Shown in pieces: positions 12,770 through 15,012 of a stretch of 15,012 bases of DNA. Position 1 is the first letter of the stretch; each line of letters opens with the position of its first letter. The position numbers and the translations under genes are program-made. Location of the stretch: NCBI GenBank assembly GCA_015662815.1, contig DQTK01000124.1, positions 1 to 15,012 on the forward strand, given 5' to 3'. Source of the stretch: Aquifex aeolicus. GTDB lineage: Bacteria; Aquificota; Aquificia; Aquificales; Aquificaceae. The notes below the pieces were generated by a model that was given only the letters and a program-made list of their open reading frames with translations, did not search any database and was not told the DNA's origin.

Positions 12770-14248
12770 ATGTTTACAAAAGTAAACAGCGGGGGATTGT
12801 GGGGAATTGAAGGTTTTCCCGTAGAGGTTCAGGTAGATTTATCTCCCGGGCTTCCAGTTTTCAATATCGTAGGACTTCCGGATAGTTCAGTCAGAGAAGC
12901 AAAGGAAAGGGTAAGAACTGCTATAAAGAACTCGGGTTTTGCTTTTCCACTAAAGAGGATTACCGTAAATCTTTCACCTTCTGACAGAAAGAAACAAGGG
13001 ACTTTTTACGACCTACCGATGGCTCTGGGAATTTTAGAAATTAATGGGGTTTTAGAAACAAAGGATTTCGTAATCTTAGGTGAACTTTCTCTGGACGGAA
13101 ATCTAAAAAAAGTAAACGGAGTTCTAGCTGTATTAATCTCTTTAAAACAAAAAGGATTTACAAAGTTTATTATCCCCAAAGAAAATGCAGGAGAAGCCGG
13201 TTTAATCTCCGGTATAGAAATTTACGCCTTTGGACATCTTAGAGAAGTTGTTGAGTTCCTTCAAGGAAAAGTAAAAAATAACCCATTAAAGATAAGTATT
13301 CCTTCGGGAGAGGATAATTTTGAGGAAGACCTTTTAGACGTTAAAGGTCAAACTTTGGCAAAAAGGGCTTTAGAAATCTCCGCAGCCGGATTTCATCACA
13401 TTCTTTTTGTCGGAAGTGCCGGAGCTGGTAAGTCTATGCTTGCAAAGAGAATAAAAACCATAGCTCCTCCCATGGAATTTGAAGAGATTTTGGAAGTTTC
13501 AAAAATTTACAGCGTGGTGGGACTTCTGGAATATGGATTAATTACAACACGACCCTTTCAAGCTCCCCATCATACAAGCTCTGAGGTTGCTCTAATAGGA
13601 GGAGGTAATCCCCCAAAACCCGGAGTCATATCTTTAGCCCATAAAGGCTATTTACTCCTCGACGAGATGGCGGAATTCCCACGGAAGACTCTGGAATCCT
13701 TAAGGCAACCCCTTGAAGATGGAAGAGTTCAGGTGAGCAGGGCAAGTTTTTCCGTTACCTTTCCCGCAGAGTTTACCCTTATAGGAACTATGAATCCTTG
13801 TCCTTGCGGCAATTACAATAATCCCTTTAGAGTATGTACCTGTAGCGAAGGGGAAATAAAAAACTACAACAAAAAGATTTCCGAACCTATAAAAGATAGA
13901 ATAGACCTAAAAGTCTGGGTATATCCTGTGGATGAAGGAGAGCTTATAAACCTTCCCGAAGGAGAAAGTTCTCAATCGGTAAGAAAGAGGGTATCTGTAG
14001 CCTATGAAATTCAGAAGGAAAGAGGGAAAATTAATTCAAGGCTTACCAACAAAGAGCTCGAAGAATTTTGCGTGAAATTATTAACTAAAGATGCGAAAAA
14101 TGTTCTGAAAAATGCAGTAAAAAATCTAAATCTTTCCGCAAGAAGCTACTTTAAACTCCTAAAGGTTGCAAGAACAATAGCGGATTTGGAGGAAAGTGAA
14201 AACATAAATGATTCACATATTTACGAAGCATTGCAGTTTAGAATATAA
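12770..14248 (+). CDS. comM: ComM/YifB-family AAA+ ATPase (Mg-chelatase-like)
   Basis: A 492-residue protein of the family once called Mg chelatase-like. ComM is a hexameric AAA+ helicase that promotes branch migration during natural transformation. The N-terminal Lon-protease-like fold runs to about residue 175 (GLPDSSVREAKERVRTAIKN, then VNLSPSDRKKQGTFYDLPMA). Next come Walker A GSAGAGKS (215-222), Walker B LLLDEMAEF (D298, E299) and the sensor region TMNPCPCGN. Cysteines 344, 346, 356 and 358 in CPCG and CTC form the expected metal-binding cluster. The C-terminal helical lid contains LNLSARSYFKLLKVARTIAD. Full length, no damage. The start codon is preceded by an inverted repeat and no ribosome site. 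It is not evidence on its own that the organism is competent, as YifB is widespread. Confidence 0.93.
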   Translation: MFTKVNSGGLWGIEGFPVEVQVDLSPGLPVFNIVGLPDSSVREAKERVRTAIKNSGFAFPLKRITVNLSPSDRKKQGTFYDLPMALGILEINGVLETKDFVILGELSLDGNLKKVNGVLAVLISLKQKGFTKFIIPKENAGEAGLISGIEIYAFGHLREVVEFLQGKVKNNPLKISIPSGEDNFEEDLLDVKGQTLAKRALEISAAGFHHILFVGSAGAGKSMLAKRIKTIAPPMEFEEILEVSKIYSVVGLLEYGLITTRPFQAPHHTSSEVALIGGGNPPKPGVISLAHKGYLLLDEMAEFPRKTLESLRQPLEDGRVQVSRASFSVTFPAEFTLIGTMNPCPCGNYNNPFRVCTCSEGEIKNYNKKISEPIKDRIDLKVWVYPVDEGELINLPEGESSQSVRKRVSVAYEIQKERGKINSRLTNKELEEFCVKLLTKDAKNVLKNAVKNLNLSARSYFKLLKVARTIADLEESENINDSHIYEALQFRI

Positions 14249-14286
14249 ATTATAGGGATAGGGATTTTTAAACCGGAGGTATTAAA

Positions 14287-14751
14287 ATGAAGCTGAAGTA
14301 TATCCTTCTTAGCGGATTGATTTTAGGATTGTTTGCTTGTGAGCAACCTAAAGAGAGAGAAGAAAATAAAGCCGAGGCTCCTAAGACTGAGGAAGTAAAG
14401 AAAGAATACCAGCAGCAAACTAAGAAAGAAGTTACCGAAACTAAACAGGGAGAAGCGAAAACGGTAGCTCATGCAGGAAAAGGAAATCCGGATAAAGGTA
14501 AGGCAATGTTTAACTCAAAGGGATGTACTCCTTGTCATCAACCTGCAGTGGATACCGTAGGACCTTCTCTCAAGAAGATAGCTGAAGCTTACGGAAGTGT
14601 CGATGAACTTGTGAAGTATTTTAAGGGAGAGGCTAAACCTATAGTGTGGCCCGAAAAGGCAGTTATAATGAATTCTCAACTTATACAACTTAAAGGTCTT
14701 TCCGAGGGTGAACTCAAAGACCTCGCTTCCTTTATTCTCTCCCACAAGTAA
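14287..14751 (+). CDS. Lipid-anchored monohaem class I cytochrome c
   Basis: A 154-residue periplasmic electron carrier. It begins with a lipoprotein signal ending in the lipobox LFAC, with Cys18 predicted to be lipidated. A hydrophilic linker of about 45 residues rich in Glu, Lys, Thr and Gln follows (about 19-64). The cytochrome domain then has the haem site CTPCH (C80, C83, H84), GPSLKKIAEAYG, and a probable axial Met128 in WPEKAVIMNSQL. The pattern fits the c8/c555-like cytochromes of Aquifex, which has both soluble and membrane-bound forms. It would shuttle electrons between the bc1 complex and the terminal oxidase or from sulfur oxidation; the partner is not shown here. The start is firm: GGAGGT at 14275-14280, 6 nt before the ATG. 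It follows comM by 38 nt. Confidence 0.9.
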   Translation: MKLKYILLSGLILGLFACEQPKEREENKAEAPKTEEVKKEYQQQTKKEVTETKQGEAKTVAHAGKGNPDKGKAMFNSKGCTPCHQPAVDTVGPSLKKIAEAYGSVDELVKYFKGEAKPIVWPEKAVIMNSQLIQLKGLSEGELKDLASFILSHK

Positions 14752-14767
14752 ATCTTTTTTTTCCTTG

Positions 14768-14773
14768 TATAAT
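14768..14773 (+). promoter_or_regulatory. Possible -10 box for rpmI
   Basis: TTG-TATAAT occurs 38 nt before the rpmI ATG, after the cytochrome stop and a run of eight T. The hexamer is a perfect -10 match. The -35 position holds CAAGTA, which is a poor match, so the call depends on the -10 and on the start of a new functional unit. Confidence 0.35.
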
Positions 14774-14811
14774 CTTTTTTACTATAACCAGATATTCCTA
14801 AGGAGGTCAGT

Positions 14812-15012
14812 ATGGTTAAGGCAAGGATGAAGACTAACCGTTCGGCGGCAAAGAGGTTTAAAATTACTGCGAAAGGGAAAATAAAGAGATGGAAGTCCGG
14901 AGGAGCTCACTACAATACTAAAAAATCTTCTAAAAGAAAAAGACAGTTGAGGAAGGCTACATACGTAAAGACAAATATGCTCAAGCACGTCCAGAAGCTA
15001 CTGAAGGAGTTC
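14812..15012 (+). CDS. rpmI: Ribosomal protein bL35, 3' end cut by window edge
   Basis: The 67 codons in the window encode a small, very basic protein beginning MVKARMKTNRSAAKRFKITA, then KGKIKRWKSGGAHYNTKKSS and a lysine/arginine-rich tail. This is bL35 of the large ribosomal subunit: the 'K-T-N-R-SAAKRFK-T-G-GK-KR' opening and the central 'H' with 'KS-KRKRQLRK' are diagnostic. No stop is reached before the right edge, although family members usually end at about this length. The start is supported by AAGGAGGT at 14800-14807, 4 nt before the ATG. In most bacteria rplT (L20) follows, and L20 represses the pair through the mRNA, but that part lies outside the window. infC, often upstream, is not here. 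Confidence 0.93.
   Translation, partial: MVKARMKTNRSAAKRFKITAKGKIKRWKSGGAHYNTKKSSKRKRQLRKATYVKTNMLKHVQKLLKEF

Noticed and set aside
14752..14766. Rho-independent terminator after the cytochrome gene
   Set aside because: There is a run of eight T but no convincing hairpin before it.
1..15012. CRISPR array, tRNA, rRNA, riboswitch, intact insertion sequence or origin
   Set aside because: No regularly spaced repeats, tRNA-like cloverleaf, rRNA segments or DnaA-box clusters were seen while reading, and gaps between genes are too short for most of these.

Overview
The window looks like a chromosomal stretch from an Aquificales-type thermophilic Gram-negative bacterium. This rests on an LpxC that, from memory and not from an alignment, closely resembles the well-studied Aquifex aeolicus enzyme without being identical. 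Other support is the dense, overlapping gene packing, heavy use of ATA, AGA and AGG codons, and a lipid-anchored monohaem cytochrome c like those of Aquifex. LpxC and a MlaF-type ATPase point to a lipopolysaccharide outer membrane.

Left part, minus strand (1-3866): a compact Pel-type exopolysaccharide cluster transcribed leftward in the order pelE-like, pelF, pelG, then the first 51 codons of a pelA-like gene that leaves the window. The genes overlap or nearly touch. Upstream of the cluster lie a strong Shine-Dalgarno site, an inverted repeat, a possible -10 box, and a 33-codon transposase-like relic that separates it from hemB. No pelD is upstream. Parts of the cluster are visibly more AT-rich than the core genes.

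Middle, plus strand (4087-8045): an apparently single operon of hemB, a small unknown gene, a glyoxalase II-like metallo-beta-lactamase, a MlaF-like ABC ATPase, a BioH-like esterase and a BioC-like methyltransferase. Most genes overlap or are separated by 10 nt or less. BioC and BioH would respectively cap and uncap the pimeloyl moiety in biotin synthesis.

Converging minus-strand operon (10920 to 8078): a COG2187 kinase-fold protein, hemD, lpxC and a small receiver-like gene broken by a one-base frameshift. hemB and hemD, two steps of tetrapyrrole synthesis, thus sit in separate operons of the same window.

Right part, plus strand: a scrambled metal-efflux relic (11004-12657) in which a CopB-type P-ATPase fragment is fused to a CusA-type RND pump that also has a large internal deletion, a frameshift and a lost proton-relay glutamate. 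It is followed by comM, a cytochrome c lipoprotein, and rpmI, which runs off the right edge. The window shows erosion at several points: a transposase relic, a frameshifted gene, the efflux chimera and possibly one further gene tail. I see no tRNA, rRNA, CRISPR array or intact insertion sequence. I also see no clearly new biological system. The most unusual items are the efflux chimera, the Pel cluster with its candidate operator, and two unassigned conserved-looking proteins (5081-5425 and 9946-10920).
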